Shown here piece after piece: positions 1 through 9,749 of a DNA stretch of 35,153 nucleotides (its first letter is position 1; every line of letters begins with the position of its first letter). Both the position numbers and the translations under genes were made by a program. The notes under the pieces were generated by a model. It was not told where the DNA came from. It searched no databases and was given only the letters and a program-made list of their open reading frames with translations. Source of the DNA: Symsagittifera roscoffensis (Eukaryota > Xenacoelomorpha > Acoela > Convolutidae); the NCBI RefSeq assembly GCF_963678635.1, contig NW_026970618.1:1-35153 (forward strand), in the 5' to 3' direction.

Positions 1-394
1 GTTCACCCGTTACCTTACCCCTTAAATGCTCTATTTCAGGTAAAACTTGTTTATCCATTTCTATTTCCTCTAGTGTTGGTCTTTCTGGGAAATTTGATCA
101 ACTCGATAGTCCATCATCTGTCTCTGACTTAAGTGACTTCACAAGACCTGATGAACCTTTTATTTTATTCAATCGTCTCAAGATACAAATCTTGTCCCTG
201 TGATTGGGACATTCAGGTACTTCATTCTCTTTTACATTTTCAGTCATTTCATATCGAGTTTTCACGGGTAAGGCGTATCCCATTTTCCTTCCCCTCTGGA
301 TTGTTATGGGTATGTCAAGAGTATTCAACAAGACACTGACGCAGAGACCGCTCTTGGTTATCGAGAAGGATCTTCCTAAAACAGCAGCACTTTA
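1..394 (-). pseudogene. Ty3/gypsy-like pol, linker between protease and reverse transcriptase (partial)
   Basis: This continues the protease reading frame of the retroelement to the window edge. In-frame stop codons stand at 392-394 and 98-100, but the frame between and after them stays open and ends in a stretch rich in Glu, Leu and His (visible PEIEHLRGK). I infer that this is the spacer found just before the reverse transcriptase domain in gypsy elements. No RT motif is inside the window, so RT, RNase H and integrase, if present, lie further left. The frame is the same as in the protease and gag parts, which argues that all belong to one decayed element. It is dead as it stands, with at least four in-frame stops between gag and this edge. 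The linker identity is inferred from position more than from a recognised motif. Confidence 0.6.
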
Positions 395-805
395 ACTGTT
401 TGGATTGGGGACTATGCATACTTGCTTGCTATCACTTAATTTGTTATAATTTTTCATCCGTAAGCCTACAGTTGCCGCTTCGTTCGCCTTCAGCATTACC
501 CTTCTACTCAAGAACACCGGCGCTTTATTTTCATTTGCCATTATCAGATTTACCGGTTTAATTACGTACTTCCTATCCGGGTTTCGAATCCTGAACATGG
601 CATTGCTTAGATCAATCGTTACGTCGAAGTTCCTGATGAAGTCTCTGCCTAAAATAATTTGGTCAGACTCGTCTAGGTTCTCGATCACAAGAAAGCTCAT
701 CCGTAGGTTGCGTTCCCCTAGATTTAGGGCTATTATTGGTGTTCTGCCTAGTACCCGCAGCGCCCCTTTGTTCGCAGATGATAGCCGTGTTCTTGAGTCT
801 ATCAA
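392..805 (-). pseudogene. Retropepsin-like aspartic protease, C-terminal half (gypsy-like)
   Basis: The translated 137 residues contain ILGRDFIRNF, the I-(L/I)-G-x-(D/N) strand and helix that close the retropepsin fold in Ty3/gypsy and retroviral proteases, followed by a beta-rich tail. It shares the frame of the DTGA-bearing segment at 812-1180 and is separated from it only by an in-frame TAA at about 812-814. The two are therefore one protease domain broken by a nonsense codon. In a working element the protease cleaves the Gag-Pol polyprotein inside the particle. Here the polypeptide could not be made without readthrough. The following stop at 392-394 is also in frame. Identification as a retropepsin half is confident; the clade within gypsy elements is not determined. 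Confidence 0.8.
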
Positions 806-811
806 GTCATC

Positions 812-1180
812 TTAGTCGAAACCCATTCCTTCCCAAGTTTCGATTAGTATAACACTCAAGACCGCTCCCGTATCAAGTAACCCACGTAACTGAGTCTTCT
901 TGCCACTTATGTCAAGCACATGTGCTGATACGTCTGCCTTCGTCCCGATGTGCATTGCATCTTCTTCCAGCAATGCGCAGTGTCCAATCGATCTCACTTT
1001 TATTTCTTCTTTGCCCACGTAGATCTGCCCCGCTAGATCTTCATCACATGTTATCATGGTTTTCGTATAGATGTTTATCCCATCTATATTTAGCATCACC
1101 TCATGCGGACCATAAGCTTCTGTATATCTGTTCTCAAAACGGCTTGAATTGCTGCCACCTCTTGTGAGTAGCGCCCTCAA
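812..1180 (-). pseudogene. Retropepsin-like aspartic protease, N-terminal half (gypsy-like)
   Basis: This 122-residue segment carries LLDTGAVLSVI near its C-terminal end. DTGA is the catalytic triplet and following alanine of retropepsins, with the usual hydrophobic strand after it. The upstream part looks like the spacer that follows the nucleocapsid. It is in the same frame as gag and separated from it by a single TAG at 1196-1198, and from the rest of the protease by a TAA at 812-814. The catalytic Asp is intact, so damage is by nonsense codons rather than loss of the active site. Known biology: retropepsins are homodimers, each subunit giving one DTG. The TAG could be a programmed gag-pol readthrough stop or simple decay. 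Confidence 0.85.
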
Positions 1181-1195
1181 GGCTCTAGAAGTCGT

Positions 1196-2926
1196 CTATG
1201 TGCTTATCGCGCTCAAGTAATCTGCGTACACATCAATGTGCATTATTGTCTGGTCGCTGGGTTCGCTCAAGTTCCTCGTTACTTCAATTAGTGACATTAT
1301 CCTGGCTCCGATCTTTGTTATGCCGAATGGCTTTCCCGTCACCATTTTCAGAGTGTTGCAATTTCCACTTTTTGTCGACCCTGCTACGGCTTCTGACACT
1401 TGCACCGACCAACCTAACGTCTCGTTTAACTTCTGCTTTTCAATCTCCTGTTTCAATCGTTGCTCTATTTCCTTCGTCGCTAGGTCCTGTTTCACTTTGT
1501 TACTAGCCTCTGCCGCCGCTTTCTCATAATTTATCTCTACGGCATTCCTGGCCGTGGCCTCTATTGCACTGTTGACTTGCGTTACAGCTTTCTCCGTCTT
1601 CGTTGACAGTTCCGCACTCTGTGCTTCCGAATTTTTTGTTTCAAACTCAGTTTGTCTGTTTCTCTGGTTCTGCACCGCCGCTTGCACCAACTTATGCTTG
1701 GGATGACTCTGGGTTTTGACTGCCTCCCAAAACAAAGGACAGTCCATCCTGAAGTGCCCCTCTTGATTGCAGAAGAAACATCTCGCACCTATCTTGATGA
1801 TCAAGCCACTATAGAACTCGTGTTCTTCCATCTGGCTCATATCTTCCTCATTGAGTGCATATCCCAGACTCTTCATGCCCTGTTTGTATGTTGTGCAATC
1901 CGCCACGTGATGATCAGCTGACCCGCAGTTTGCGCATGATCTACGTTTGTCCCTGTCATCTCTAGGCTTATACCATGACGACCTTCGTGGTTGACTCCCC
2001 CCTTGCATGTTCCTGTTATCCGAATATGAGTATTTCTTGGGTTTCGTTAGCATGTACTCTCTTGACTTCTGTCTCGTCTCTTCTGGAGCCGGTGCGCTAT
2101 CTTTCGACAGTGTATAGTACGTTGCTAACATTGTTCTCAAGTCGTCACTTTTCACCCCATCAATGAACTTTGAGGCGAAGCTAAAGTTTCTTCTGTTTGT
2201 TGACTCCTCAGGATCACTCCTTCGTCTCAAGCTCTCAAGATCATTCAGGAACCTATCAATTGATTCATCGTCCCTTTGCCTTTTCTTTTCAAATCGCATC
2301 ATCGCTTGGTGACCCTTCATGCCTGATCCGAATCGATTCGACAATATCTTGAAGATTTTGTCCGCCGTGTCGCGCTCCTCTTCCTTCTTTGCAACTACGC
2401 ATTTCAACGCCGTGCCTTCTAAGTTGCTGAGTATCGCTGTGCAGGCTTGTCTCTCGTCGTTCAAGTTGTCTTGTTCCAAATGTAATCTCATGACTTCTAC
2501 CCAAGTATCAATGCATCCGTCTGAATCATCTTTGAATTCTTTCGGCTTTTTGAAGTTTTTCCTGGATTTGCCACCTCCTCTGTCGCTCGAATCACCTGGA
2601 CCACTCGTCGTATTTGCGGTTCCATTTTTCATAATTGTCTTGCCCCCCCCCCCCCCCGCTGGTGCTGTGCTCGCCGCATCCCGGGGTAATGGTAACAGTG
2701 TTGACTCTCGTTTGTTCCGTTGTGGATCCACGAAATCAACTCTGTTACCTTGCGTTCGATCCGTTACCGGCCTGTCTTGTGTTGTAGAGTTTCTCAAGAT
2801 GGCATCTAGTTTTGCCTGTATGGCACATGAGCTCTCAGCCTGGTCCCTTCTCATTGTGTCCCTTCTCGTTTCCAGACTCGCCAACTGGCTGTTCACAGCG
2901 TCATATCGTTGCTTCATTTCTTGCAT
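1196..2926 (-). pseudogene. Gag polyprotein (capsid and two zinc knuckles) of a Ty3/gypsy-like element
   Basis: This is a 576-residue open frame. Residues 1-50 continue a coiled coil that starts upstream. Residues 60-120 are low complexity, including five glycines encoded by a run of 15 C on the plus strand (2643-2657). Residues about 125-290 resemble the retrotransposon Gag capsid domain, with an early Trp (TWVEVMRLHL) and an SNRFG-type helix. Two CCHC zinc knuckles of exact CX2CX4HX4C spacing lie at residues 331-344 and 383-396, unusually far apart at 38 residues. A long charged helical tail (about 410-500) follows. Gag packages element RNA into particles. The frame ends in TAG at 1196, directly before the protease in the same frame. 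Upstream it is joined to the 2943-3137 segment by a frameshift near 2960, so the copy as a whole is treated as a pseudogene although this part is intact. Confidence 0.88.
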
Positions 2927-2942
2927 GTCTTTTTTGATGTTC

Positions 2943-3137
2943 TTATCTCGCTCTCCGTCCGTCAGTGGCCTCTACCTTGTCTGACATCCGCTGAAGCTTT
3001 TCCTCTGTCGCCCTTGCCAGATTGAAATAGTTGTCCAGGTACTCGTGTTTGTTGTATTTTAATTCTTTCTTTATCACCTCTCTATCATCCTCTCTGTGCT
3101 GTAGTTTCTTGTCGATCTGATCTAGCTTCGCCATCAA
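2943..3137 (-). pseudogene. Gag N-terminal coiled-coil segment, out of frame with the capsid part
   Basis: This is a 64-residue frame beginning with ATG at 3132-3134. It is dense in Lys, Glu, Asp and Leu with heptad-like spacing (KLDQIDKKLQ), which suggests a coiled coil. Its last residues (DGRRAR) look like the product of a frameshift: from about 2960 the neighbouring frame continues the same charged helical character into the 576-residue gag segment. I infer one original coiled-coil plus capsid protein interrupted by a one-base indel. The start overlaps the stop of the upstream 206-residue frame as TGATG. No enzymatic motif is present. Confidence 0.6.
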
Positions 3138-3754
3138 ATTGCCCAGTTCAGGAGGAGTTGTTGTTTCATGGTCAGCTTTTGGCCTAATGCTGGCTGATGC
3201 CCCTGTTTAACCTGGTTATCGTCTTGGTTGGCCTCTGTTTTTATCGTGGAAACTGTTCCAAATGTTTTGCCTTTCTCGGCTTTCGGTTCTTCCGCCACTA
3301 CGTCTCTCGACTTCATTCCAACCATCATCGCTATCCTCTCTGTGAATGACGTATTTTTTGCTTGAGACTCGTCCTTTACTGTTTCTGGCGTGTTGCCCGT
3401 CGTGTCCTCCACAGTGTCTATCGGTGAGAATTCCATCGACTTTTGATTTTGTTCCTCTGCATTCGGCATCGGTGTCGACTCCGTTGTCTTCTTCTCCACC
3501 TCATCAACACTCTGGTCTGGTGTTTCTAGGTCAATCTCAATGGCGGGTTCCGTTTGTTTCCCCTCCGCGCCCTCTTTTGTCTTGTTCTCTTTTGAACTTC
3601 TTGTGTTGACCATGCTCACTGAAAAGTTTTTCCTTGTTATTCTTGGGCCAACCGTTGTAACTTTTCGTTGCGACGAGTTATGTTTTGTCTTTGACTCCGT
3701 AGCTCTTTTTTCAGCTATCGGTACCCTGCTCCGTCTCATGATTTTTATTTGCAA
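3134..3754 (-). pseudogene. N-terminal low-complexity frame of the gypsy-like element
   Basis: This is a 206-residue open frame rich in Thr, Glu, Lys and Ser. No enzymatic domain is recognisable. It includes MVNTRSSKEN about 50 residues in, a start-like motif I associate with gag N-termini of gypsy elements, so the true start may be that internal Met near 3610 rather than the first ATG. The frame ends in TGA at 3134-3136, overlapping the ATG of the next frame by one base. It may be a separate first ORF, or the N-terminus of gag detached by a frameshift. Upstream on the minus strand (3755 onward) is AT-rich leader sequence. Assignment to the element rests on position, strand and continuity of composition; the function is unknown. 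Confidence 0.6.
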
Positions 3755-4002
3755 TTATATCTATTTACAATAATACTATTTACAAATCTCTATCCTAATG
3801 ATAAAATTTCTGATAATAAATAGAAAAATAAAAAAACAACGTTCCTATTCCCTTTTAAGATTTATAAAATTTTCACTAATTCGTGATCCCAACAGAATCG
3901 GATCTATCGCGATTTAACGTTCCGACTAGTCCTATCGCTTTTAATTTAGTTATTTCGACCTGTCTTAAGATCCTTTAGTACCGTCACACCACTTTTTTGA
4001 AC
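3755..4002 (-). other. AT-rich leader upstream of the gypsy-like gag
   Basis: About 250 bases without an open frame. In the element's orientation this is where the 5' untranslated leader, primer-binding site and 5' LTR end should lie. I could not identify LTR boundaries (no second LTR is in the window), and no convincing primer-binding site was found. Confidence 0.35.
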
Positions 4003-4370
4003 CGTCCCAAGACCTCCCGGTACTGTCCCAACACTTCTATGTACTGTCCCAAGACTTCCCTGGTGCTGACCCAAGACTCTTAGGTACTGTCCCCAGACAT
4101 TCTGGTGCTGTCCCCAGACTGCCCTGTCCCAAGACTGCTTGTCCCAAGACTGCCTGTCCCAAGACTGCCTGTCCCAAGACTGCCTGTCCCAAGACTACTT
4201 TCCCAAGACTGCCTGTCCCAAGACTGCCTGTCCCAAGACTACTTGTCCCAAGACTGCCTGTCCCAAGACTGCCTGTCCCAAGACTACCTGTAACAAGACA
4301 GCCTGTCCCAAGACTGCCTGTCCCAAGACTACTGTCCCAAGACTGCCTGTCCCAAGACTGCCTTGAACCA
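4003..4370. repeat. Minisatellite: 21-22-bp degenerate units passing into 15-bp units
   Basis: The core GTCCCAAGACTGCCT is repeated about 16 times from 4125 to 4366 at 15-bp spacing, with a few 1-2-base deletions. Every third unit reads CTACT or CTACC instead of CTGCC, giving a 45-bp higher-order unit. To the left (4003-4124) the same core recurs at about 21-22-bp spacing in a more degenerate form (GGTACTGTCCCAAGAC). The array lies directly upstream (in element orientation) of the gypsy-like gag, so it may be part of its LTR or leader. Open frames through the array on both strands are a consequence of the multiple-of-three period and are not taken as genes. Confidence 0.95.
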
Positions 4371-4657
4371 CTGTACCTTGTACCACCACTTGAACTCTAG
4401 TAAAAATTTTCCCAAAAAACCCAATCTTAATGGCCAAAAGTTAGAATTACCACCGTATTATAAATTATTAGAAAATTCTCTTTTTTTATTCTATTTAATT
4501 TTTTCATGCTCTTCCGTTCCATAGATCTTAAAATGCAGTCAGAGCATTTAGGGCATTGCACACATTCTAACATCTTTAAAAAAATAAACTAATCGATTAA
4601 TTGATTTAATTGATTTCGCTGTTAAAAAAAAACAATTATTTTTCCTATTTTTTTGAA
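4371..4657. other. Gene-free AT-rich interval
   Basis: No coding, RNA or repeat signal beyond A/T runs was seen between the minisatellite and the dispersed repeat that follows. Confidence 0.5.
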
Positions 4658-4965
4658 GACCCCAGTACAGTAGTGGAGCCCTGCGCTCCTCCCCCTTCTG
4701 ATGGATTCGACAACCTAGCCACCAAAACGATCTATTTTTGGTGATTTTTCTAGGAAACTCAATGTGGCTGACCGGTTTTGACCTTGGGCGCTTATATATA
4801 CTAACTTTGAGTCGGGAGCGCGTTCCAAAAAAAACAAATTGTTGGCCAAAATATTCCAAAAAGTAATTTCCTCATTTAAAAAAAAAAACTAGCGTGCGGC
4901 GTCAAAATATTCAAAATAGTGTCTGTATTGTGATTTGGGAGAGCTCGGATATATGAAACGAAAAA
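4658..4965 (+). repeat. Dispersed repeat family B, copy 1
   Basis: It shares an ordered set of blocks with 21,113-21,430 and 32,085-32,300: a GATCTATTTTTGG-like block, a TTTTTCTA block, a CGCRCCAAAAAAAA or similar block, TGCGGYG, AAAATAGKGTCT and finally GAGAGCTCGG. The blocks are in the same order and orientation, separated by indels, which indicates an old interspersed repeat of about 300 bp. No terminal inverted repeat or coding capacity was seen, so its class (SINE-like or MITE) is open. This copy is the most diverged at its left end. Confidence 0.6.
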
Positions 4966-5881
4966 TATTGCCACTATTGAGATTTGCTCACACTGAAGTG
5001 TTCAAATTGCAAATTGTTATGTTGTGTCCTAATTGGTGCTTTGATGCCAATAACCACATGAGAGTATTTTTGAGTATTTTTTGCCAATACCTTGTATTTA
5101 TTTCTTTTAATGTATGATGCAAGTTGAAACCCAACTTGTTCGAGGTGTCTTGTGATCACCTGTTTGTCCAACACCGATTAAAACCTTTTTACCAAAAGCA
5201 TCAAAATCTGAACAGAGAAAAAAAATATTGATAAAAGCAAAGAAATAAACCCGCCTAAAATTCAAAGGTGACTTGTGTCAACCCTTTATCTGAACAACAA
5301 CAAAAAAATGTCTGGTACCTGATTGCCACGCGTTCTCCTCCCCCCTGCTAGCGATCTTATGGGGTATCACAAAAACTGTCTACGTCCGTTCCCCCCTCCC
5401 GATCCGACCAGGGTACCTACCTTAATTCGACGTTAAATTTGGATATCCGCTTCTTATAATCAACGCGTGTAAGAATCCAATGTAACTAAATCGACGATGC
5501 CGATCAATTGGTTACTCTAATGTGTCCCCCATTTTTACACTTTACAACCACCAACCTCTAACCTAATCAGCCCCCCTTCTAACCTCCCCCTCTCTAGCCC
5601 TTCTCTTAAGCCGAAAATTACCTTAAGCGCCGGGTGCTAAACCTCTTGAAAGAAAACCGTAGAACCTGTTTCCAGGCCTGCTTGAGTAAAAACGTTACTC
5701 AAAACAGTGGGGTTCCGCTTATCCAATTTTACACTTATCTCCTATAATGTAATGTGGATTTTAATGATACCCGTTTGACCAACTTGAGAACAACCCCGTC
5801 CTCTCTTTTTGCTCTGATTCCGTGCTGGTTGTTTCCTTGGCTTGTCCTGCACTTGATCTCCAGCACCACTTTCCAACTTGG
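4966..5881. other. Gene-free interval
   Basis: About 900 bases with short C-rich patches around 5330-5400 and 5570-5600. No open frame with recognisable content, tRNA, or repeat shared with the rest of the window was found. Confidence 0.5.
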
Positions 5882-6066
5882 CTGGTCACCTGTTCCAGTC
5901 AAGTCTCCTAATGGTCCAGCTAAGTCCCTGTAAACCACTTTCCCACTCGACTGGTCACCTGTTCCAGTCAAGTCTCCTAATGGTCCAGCTAAGTCCCTGT
6001 GAACCATTTTCCCACTCGACTGGTGATCTGTTCCAGTCACGTCTCCTAATGGTCCAGCTAAGTTGC
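5882..6066. repeat. 69-bp tandem repeat, about 2.7 copies
   Basis: Units begin CTGGTSAYCTGTTCCAGTC at 5882, 5951 and 6020, exactly 69 bp apart. The first two units differ at only a few positions and the third is truncated near 6066. The period is a multiple of three, so the minus strand stays open for 121 codons with a 23-residue repeat, but there is no start context, no domain, and no neighbouring coding sequence. I treat it as a minisatellite rather than a gene. Confidence 0.95.
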
Positions 6067-7399
6067 AAGCTATCTGAAAACCTTTCACAACGCCCCACAC
6101 TCGGGCACCTTTTCAGATTGCTGAAATGATCGAAACGATCGGTCTTATAAAAAACTTATAAAAAACAGTATGGGTATACTATTTAATTAATATAAAGGTT
6201 TGATCCAACTAACTTGGTTTCAAATCACTGTCATTTTTTGCTGTATGGTTTTTGTTCCTTTTTCTATTCTTTTTCGGTTTTTGTTTCGCTTTTTGTCTTT
6301 TGCTCGTTTTTTCGTCTCCCTAGTAACCCCCCTTACTCGGTTAGATAAGCCTTGTTCAAAGAGCGTACGAGGAAGTTTTCTCGAGTTTTCTTAAAAAGCT
6401 TTCACGGTACGACCGGAAGGTTTACACGTTCCCGCTGAACCGTACCACCGGTACTCTAGAATGGGCATGTAGCCCGGAGCTGTGTCAAGTGGGTTCGACT
6501 CCGTATTCTTGATGTCGTAAAAACACCCAGGAGCGCCATAAAAACACTATGTAACAGTCGCCTACTTCGGTCACATATGAGCCTTAAGAAAAATAGTCCC
6601 TATAACCATTGGCTCAAGAGTCAGGGACACTATCTCTTGTGTTTTTCTACCTCGAACGTTCAGAGCCAATTCGGTTCGCTTGCGACATGATATTAAAAAC
6701 CCTTTACCTTTAAAGGCCACTACCAAAACACCCCCCACTCTAGAAAATAAGAACGTCCCCATACTTAGGTCTCAAAATACCCAAAATACACGAACGCCGT
6801 TAAAAACAGGGTCGGAACAATTTCAGATGGAACAACCTAAAACTCTCCTTACTTCAACATAACAATCATAAAACACACTCAAGAATTGGAGTAACTAAAT
6901 TATTCAGCAACTCAAAAATCAAAGTTTGTAATTAACGAATTTCAGCAAAGGAAATGAGTTTTGAATCGAGAATTGAGTTTTGGGATTGGACCATTGAGAT
7001 AACCCAGCTGTCCACCTTTCCACTGAGGGTTCACTCTGGTTCAACTCGAATAACTGTACTCTTCTTCTGTAATCACTCCTTCTCCTATTTCAGGATAGGA
7101 CGGCTCTACTCGTGTTTGTTTTGTATCTGGAAATTGCGAATATCAATTTCCCGCTGCTTTTTTCAAGTACTTTCCCGCGTTTTTTATCGCTTGTTCTAAA
7201 CTTTATTTCTGAGATTTTCAGTTTTCGCGAGTAAGTTGAGCATGACAGGCTCAATTCGAATTTTTGAAAAATTAATTTTCCTCCCGAAATTACGTAGTTC
7301 GTATTCCTCAAGGTCAAGCTTCCAAATATGACCGACTGGCACAAGTTGCGATAGCGATAACTACGAGAATTGTGATTGAAAAACAACAACGAAACGCAG
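6067..7399. other. Gene-free interval
   Basis: About 1.3 kb without a supported gene. A short sequence at 6490-6515 matches a tRNA B box (GGTTCGACTCC) but has no tRNA fold. Short inverted CGGTAC motifs occur at 6403-6455. The open frames at 6571-7389 have no recognisable domain. Confidence 0.45.
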
Positions 7400-8060
7400 A
7401 GTTAGCAGAGACCGCTCCGAGTTGCAGCTATTGTGTCGCTACAATAGTTGCAAGGCCGTTCACAACAACGGTGAAGGGTAGAAGACAGCCTTCCGGAAGG
7501 AAGATAAGGACGTTATTTACCCGGAATCAGGAATGCGGAGGGGCCTCGGGAGTTGAACTGAAACTCTTTTATATAAACTTTTAGCTTCCCGGTTATGTCT
7601 TGAATTGAATTTAATTAACATTTGAATTCATTTTGCAAGGATGAAAAGCTAGGAGTTGGTGGAAAGGGTTGATCCATCTTCGATGGAGATGATGATTTTT
7701 ATCTACTGAACAAAAACAATAATAATTCAATAAATAGTAGGAGCCCTGATTTTAAGAGTGGCCTCGTGGTCTGGGTATACTGAGACCCAGCCATGAGCTC
7801 ACTATTTCTGCATGTAATTAAGTTAATCTGAGTGTTTTGACCGAAGCCGAAAGCAGTAATGTTTTTGACGACCCGATGTTAGAAAGACCACCAAAAGAAC
7901 TGGCTTTGGTAGAGACGGTGAAAAGCATATAAAGCTCTGTTTAGACGCTGGCCAGTCGTCTTAGCACCTAGCTTTATTTTCCGTCGATATGTACTTCCGA
8001 GCGAATGTTACAAAAAGCAAGATCTCCCGCGGCATTTGGTGCTTCAACTGTGAATTGTTT
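7400..8060 (+). repeat. Structured repeat family R, copy 1 (candidate non-coding RNA)
   Basis: It shares ordered sequence blocks with 18,240-18,900 and, over a shorter core, with 12,160-12,310. It contains several strong stem-loops. One is a 13-bp stem at 7422-7434/7441-7453. Another is a stem at 7763-7776/7785-7797 of 13 bp with one bulged T and an 8-base loop, extended by four more pairs at 7757-7760/7800-7803. A third is a short ACTGGC/GCCAGT pairing (7899-7904 with 7951-7956). The central stem is also present in copy 2 with compensatory base changes, which is evidence for selection on RNA structure. No open frame is conserved. It does not match any RNA class I can name. Confidence 0.6.
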
Positions 8061-8638
8061 GTGAGGATGAATTCTATTGGCAGCTTGAAGTACTTTTTTT
8101 TTCATCGAATTGAGTCGGTTCTAGTAACTCTACAATTTTGGATTCATAATTTTTTCGTAAAATACAAACAGACCCACCTGTTAATCGTCACCAGCATTAA
8201 CCTGTTCCCCTTGTGCCCGTCGACCAAAATGCTTGACGGCTGAAATCAAAAGTGATGATTTAGCCTAATTTAGCCTAATTTAGCCTAATTGTTGTGATGA
8301 ACTTATTAAATAGATTTTTTTTGTTTGATGTTTGTGCCTGTATGGGGAGCGCCCTCTGAGGGATTTTAGAGACAGGTCTGTCAAGTGGCTTTCTGTGGGG
8401 AGGTGGGAAACTGGAACTGGCTTGAGGAGTCTGGTGGTGCGCCGCTGGACCTACTGAGCTCGGTTGAGATTGTTCCTTGTTTTTGATTTTTATAATTCGA
8501 TTTTAAAATTTAAATTAATTTAGTTGTCTTTTTTTTATTTGCTGATTTGTAAAATTCCCACTAACCGCTTATCATGGGTTAGTTCAGTCCCCTAAAGTCC
8601 AGTCAAAATCCTTTTTTTTACCTTTATGCTGCGTCAAG
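8061..8638. other. Gene-free interval with a triplicated 10-mer
   Basis: The 10-base unit TAGCCTAATT is repeated three times perfectly at 8261-8290. The rest is AT-rich, likely the 5' untranslated part of the LINE that follows. No further gene or RNA signal was seen. Confidence 0.5.
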
Positions 8639-8992
8639 ATGAGGAAAAACATCAAAGAGTGTACAAGCAACGATTGCTTAAAACCTTCAGGACTGATAAA
8701 TTGGATAAGATGTGATTGTTGTTCTAGTTGGTATCATATCAGTTGAGTAAATATTTCTCTTAGCGACTCTAAGAAAACCCAATGGTTTCAGTGTCCTTTA
8801 TGCGTTGATGTAAAATCTGTTAATAAAGCAACAATAGGTAATGATTTAGTGCTAGACAATTATGTTAATACAGCCATCTCAAATGTCCGAGTACTCAAGA
8901 GAGTACCAAAAGACTCGCGTGTTCCCTTGGCGCAAAGTCTGTCGGACAAAATAAATGACATCGTCTACAATGTTGAAGATGTTACAAAATAG
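8639..8992 (+). pseudogene. PHD-type zinc finger ORF at the 5' end of a LINE
   Basis: Reading from ATG at 8639, the frame gives 117 codons interrupted once by TGA at 8744-8746. The cysteine and histidine pattern is that of a PHD finger (C4HC3): C8, C13, C25, C28, H33, then the sixth ligand position, then C52 and C55 with the typical aromatic residue three positions before C52 (WFQCPLC). The TGA falls exactly where the sixth ligand Cys should be and is one base from TGT or TGC, so it is an inactivating point mutation. The frame ends at TAG 8990-8992, about 160 bases before the reverse transcriptase region. PHD fingers are known from ORF1 or N-terminal regions of some animal non-LTR elements. 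I infer this is part of the element at 9150-11,541; it could also have been fused to its RT originally. Confidence 0.7.
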
Positions 8993-9149
8993 CTAATTTT
9001 TTTAACGTCGTTCTTGTTTTTTTTTTGGAGCAACCAAAAAGAAGTGGACGCAAACAGACCACAAGCATGAGTTCTTTGATAAATAAAAAAGTTCGAGCAA
9101 ATGACGTGTCACTTCCAAAACCCATCCCCAAGTTTCAAGCCCGCCTCTG

Positions 9150-9749
9150 AGTTACCTCGAGCAGAGAATAAAGTTAATAAGTAGTAAGCTCGATGAAGGA
9201 AATGTAAAGGGAGGAATAAGGCTTGCTGCTTCGGATGACAAAATAGCTCTTTTTTCAACTGATAACTATCAAAAATTGTTGTCTAAGCACCCGCAGCGAG
9301 CCAAATTTGCAGCTCCAAATCCAGAAAAATTGGATAGTTTTTTCGTAACCGACTTCGACCTATACAAAGCGATGATGTCCTTTCCAAACGGATCAGCAGC
9401 AGGTTCTGATAAAATAGTTCCTCAAATTTTTAAAGATCTTGATAGTAAGTCGAATGGCAGTGCAGGACTTAATTTTCTGAAATCGCTTACTAAGCTGATA
9501 AACCTCATTGGAGATGGCAAAATACCCGAACCACTAAGACCTTTCTTTTTTGGCGCAAAGCTTATCGCCCTCATAAAGATAGACGGAGGGTTGAGACCGA
9601 TTGCCATAGGCAGCACGCTGAGACTTATCGCGTCTAAATGCGCTGGAAGCAAGGCCCTCTCCGAGCGACAAAATTTTTTCGGAAACGTACAGGTAGGATG
9701 CGGTACCAAACGAGGAGCAGAATTATTGCGCACTCGTTTCGAAACCTAG
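9150..9749 (+). pseudogene. Non-LTR reverse transcriptase, N-terminal part (RLE-type LINE)
   Basis: In the frame ending at 9749 the translation shows the pre-palm region of a LINE reverse transcriptase: NGSAAGSDKI (the P-x-G-S/P-D-x-(I/L) region), then FGAKLIALIK and GGLRPIAIGSTLRLIASKC, which is RT motif 2 (RPI). The frame can be followed upstream past 9276 to about 9170 (SSKLDEGNVKGG), and related sequence in another frame appears further left, so there is at least one indel near 9160. At about 9722 the reading moves to the next frame (9722-10,177). This is part of a degenerate copy, and the reading frame changes are within RT. Confidence 0.85.

Noticed and set aside
3880-3895. Possible retrotransposon primer-binding site (TGGGATCACGAA on the minus strand)
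   Set aside because: No LTR end could be defined beside it, and I could not match it to a tRNA 3' end.
4105-4437. Open frames on both strands through the 15-bp minisatellite
   Set aside because: Openness follows from a period divisible by three with no stop in the unit; no start context or domain.
6466-6515. Possible tRNA with perfect B box GGTTCGACTCC
   Set aside because: No A box at tRNA distance and the T stem pairs at only two positions; likely chance or a very old relic.
7400-8060. Telomerase RNA, RNase P, SRP or 7SK RNA identity for the structured repeat
   Set aside because: I looked for a telomere-type template and for the characteristic conserved motifs of these RNAs and found none.
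8261-8290. TAGCCTAATT triplet as telomere-like or CRISPR-like repeat
   Set aside because: Only three contiguous units without spacers; a simple tandem repeat.
8744-8746. UGA recoded as cysteine
   Set aside because: The copy has other nonsense codons and frameshifts, and the first Chibby gene here uses TGA as a genuine stop; a point mutation is simpler.
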